NCBI GenBank assembly: GCA_934230965.1
Contig: CAKQFW010000111.1
Coordinates: 1 to 6,897 of the forward strand
Direction of reading: 5' to 3'
From: an uncultured Prevotella sp.
GTDB taxonomy: Bacteria; Bacteroidota; Bacteroidia; Bacteroidales; Bacteroidaceae
DNA length: 6,897 nt
Shown: positions 5,889 through 6,897 of the stretch, one piece after another
Position numbering within the stretch: the stretch's first letter is position 1
How the letters are laid out: each line of letters starts with the position of its first letter
Program-made: the position numbers and the translations under genes
The notes under the pieces: model-generated
What the model was told of the DNA's origin: nothing
Database searches by the model: none
What the model saw: the letters and a program-made list of their open reading frames with translations, nothing else

Positions 5889-5947
5889 ACCCATACTTGT
5901 TTAAAGTTGTAAAACGTAAAACAATAATATTAAGAAGCAACCCTACC

Positions 5948-6751
5948 GTGCCCATTATAAACATTACATCGCTCCACCATCCTGGTGTTGAGATTTTTCA
6001 TTCGCTTACCGAAGCCCAGCTGCGCCATCAGGTAGAAACCGAGAACGGACTGTTCATAGCCGAGAGCCCGAAGGTGATACGTGTGGCCCTTGATGCGGGC
6101 TACCAGCCCTTGGCCCTGTTGTGCGAAGAGCGACATATCACAGGCGACGCCGCCGACATTATAGCCCGTCATCCCGAGATGCCTGTCTATACAGGCTCGC
6201 GCGACCTTCTAACCCTCATCACTGGCTACAAGCTCACCCGTGGCGTGCTGTGTGCCATGCAGCGTAGACCCATGCCCACCGTTGAGGCCGTATGCCGCGA
6301 TGCCCGCCGTGTGGTGGTAATAGATAATGTGGTCGACACCACCAATATAGGTGCCATCTTCCGTTCGGCCGCTGCCTTGGGTATCGATGCCGTGCTGCTC
6401 ACCCCCAACTCGTGCGATCCCCTCAACCGTCGCGCCGTGCGCGTGTCAATGGGTTCGGTCTTCCTCCTGCCCTGGACGTGGATTGATGCTCCGCTAACCT
6501 CGTTGCACACCCTCGGCTTCAAGACAGCCGCCATGGCCCTTACTGATAAGTCGGTGGCCCTCGACGACCCGCAACTTATGGCCGAGCCTCGTCTGGCCAT
6601 CATCATGGGTACTGAGGGCGATGGCCTTCCTCACGATACCATAGCCCAGGCCGACTATGTAGTGCGCATACCCATGTCGCATCAGGTCGACTCGCTCAAC
6701 GTGGCTGCCGCCTCGGCCGTAGCCTTTTGGCAGCTTTGCCACAGATCATAG
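5948..6751 (+). CDS. TrmH/SpoU-family RNA 2'-O-ribose methyltransferase
   Basis: SPOUT-class methyltransferase expected to transfer a methyl group from S-adenosylmethionine to a ribose 2'-OH in tRNA or rRNA in the cytoplasm. All three SpoU motifs are present: motif 1 NVVDTTNIGAIFRSAAALG (about residues 127-145, with the conserved N and R), motif 2 IIMGTEGDGLP (about 218-228) and motif 3 RIPMSHQVDSLNVAAASA (about 240-257), which form the trefoil-knot cofactor site. An N-terminal substrate-binding region (FIAESPKVIRVAL) precedes the catalytic domain. The GTG at 5948 is preferred: it gives VPIINITSLHHPGVEIF, which resembles the usual family N-terminus, with AAGAAG 10 nt upstream. An in-frame TTG at 5897 would add 17 lysine-rich residues. 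At 267 residues the length is normal. Its own promoter and repeat-bearing leader lie upstream. Whether the target is tRNA or 23S rRNA cannot be told. Confidence 0.92.
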   Translation: MPIINITSLHHPGVEIFHSLTEAQLRHQVETENGLFIAESPKVIRVALDAGYQPLALLCEERHITGDAADIIARHPEMPVYTGSRDLLTLITGYKLTRGVLCAMQRRPMPTVEAVCRDARRVVVIDNVVDTTNIGAIFRSAAALGIDAVLLTPNSCDPLNRRAVRVSMGSVFLLPWTWIDAPLTSLHTLGFKTAAMALTDKSVALDDPQLMAEPRLAIIMGTEGDGLPHDTIAQADYVVRIPMSHQVDSLNVAAASAVAFWQLCHRS

Positions 6752-6847
6752 CTTGCCCCCTTGTCCGCTCGGCTTTGCCGCTTGCCTAAGCAAGAACTCG
6801 TCCCCCTTGTCAACTTGTCACTCGTCAACTCGTTAACTAATAAAAAT
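6752..6847 (+). repeat. Intergenic spacer with degenerate 7-8 bp CTTGTC/CTCGTC repeats
   Basis: CTCGTC 6797-6802, CTTGTC 6806-6811, CTTGTC 6814-6819, CTCGTC 6821-6826 and CTCGTT 6829-6834 recur at 7-9 nt steps, mostly followed by AA. The core CTTGTC is the reverse complement of GACAAG, which recurs across the exact 8-bp repeats before the methyltransferase gene. Two small hairpins precede them: CGGC-TTT-GCCG (6770-6780) and CTTGC-CTAA-GCAAG (6781-6794); neither has a U-tract, so no terminator is called. No consensus promoter was seen for the gene that follows. Confidence 0.7.
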
Positions 6848-6897
6848 ATGTCAACAAAAGTAAAGATACACACTACCGTGGGCGACAGCATCGTTCG
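6848..6897 (+). CDS. Start of a gene, cut by the window end; possibly cyclophilin-type peptidyl-prolyl isomerase
   Basis: ATG at 6848 opens a frame reading MSTKVKIHTTVGDSIV to the window edge, preceded by an A-rich start region (CTAATAAAAAT) typical of this genome. The first strand with the pattern VKI-TT-GD resembles the opening beta-strand of small bacterial cyclophilins, which speed proline isomerisation during folding. Sixteen residues are too few to be sure, and the lack of a signal peptide would make it cytoplasmic. It could be read through from the methyltransferase gene 96 nt upstream, since no promoter of its own is obvious. Confidence 0.45.
   Translation, partial: MSTKVKIHTTVGDSIV

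Noticed and set aside
5897..5947. TTG at 5897 as start of the methyltransferase
   Set aside because: It adds a lysine-rich extension unlike the family N-terminus and uses a rarer start codon; the GTG at 5948 gives the expected N-terminus.
5926..6742. Minus-strand open frames over the methyltransferase gene
   Set aside because: No start signals, no recognisable motifs, and they overlap a gene with all three SpoU motifs.
6770..6794. Terminator after the methyltransferase gene
   Set aside because: Only 4- and 5-bp stems with no T-tract follow; too weak to call.

Overview
The window looks like a chromosomal segment from a Bacteroidota bacterium, most likely Prevotella-like. This is inferred from four things: a textbook Bacteroidota promoter (TTTG, 20 nt, TAATTTTG) at 5812-5843; A-rich start regions with almost no Shine-Dalgarno sequence; a short-form MenE; and a glycan-degradation gene pair (GH125 plus a glutaminase-A-like secreted protein) typical of gut Bacteroidota. 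No comparison could be run, so the genus is a guess.

Layout. 1-1326 (+): 3' part of a GH125 exo-alpha-1,6-mannosidase gene, cut by the window edge. 1307-1372: a 31-bp sequence duplicated across its stop codon. 1381-1438: a strong hairpin terminator shared with the convergent menE gene. 1429-2547 (-): menE, the o-succinylbenzoate-CoA ligase of menaquinone synthesis. It carries an in-frame array of four 7-residue repeats and stands alone rather than in a men cluster. 2548-3066: a 519-bp divergent intergenic region with the menE promoter, several palindromes, a 24-bp tandem repeat and a possible 34-residue micro-ORF. 3067-5583 (+): an 838-residue exported glutaminase-A-like protein with an apparent extra beta-sandwich domain near its N-terminus. 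5584-5793: an A-rich 3' untranslated stretch ending in a clear intrinsic terminator. 5812-5843: promoter. 5851-5882: four perfect 8-bp repeats starting about where transcription should start. 5948-6751 (+): a TrmH/SpoU-family RNA 2'-O-methyltransferase. 6752-6847: spacer with degenerate 7-8 bp repeats. 6848-6897 (+): first codons of another gene, perhaps a cyclophilin-type peptidyl-prolyl isomerase.

The GH125 and glutaminase-A-like genes would fit a mannose-containing glycan (N-glycan or alpha-mannan) degradation function, but no SusC/SusD pair, sensor or other glycosidase is visible and menE lies between them, so a polysaccharide-utilisation locus is only suspected. menE, the methyltransferase and the last gene are housekeeping.

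No clear new multi-gene system is visible. The most unusual property is the density of short tandem duplications: five, with unit lengths of 7-8, 8, 21 (42), 24 and 35 bp. They lie inside a core metabolic enzyme, at a stop codon, at a predicted transcription start and in leader or spacer DNA.
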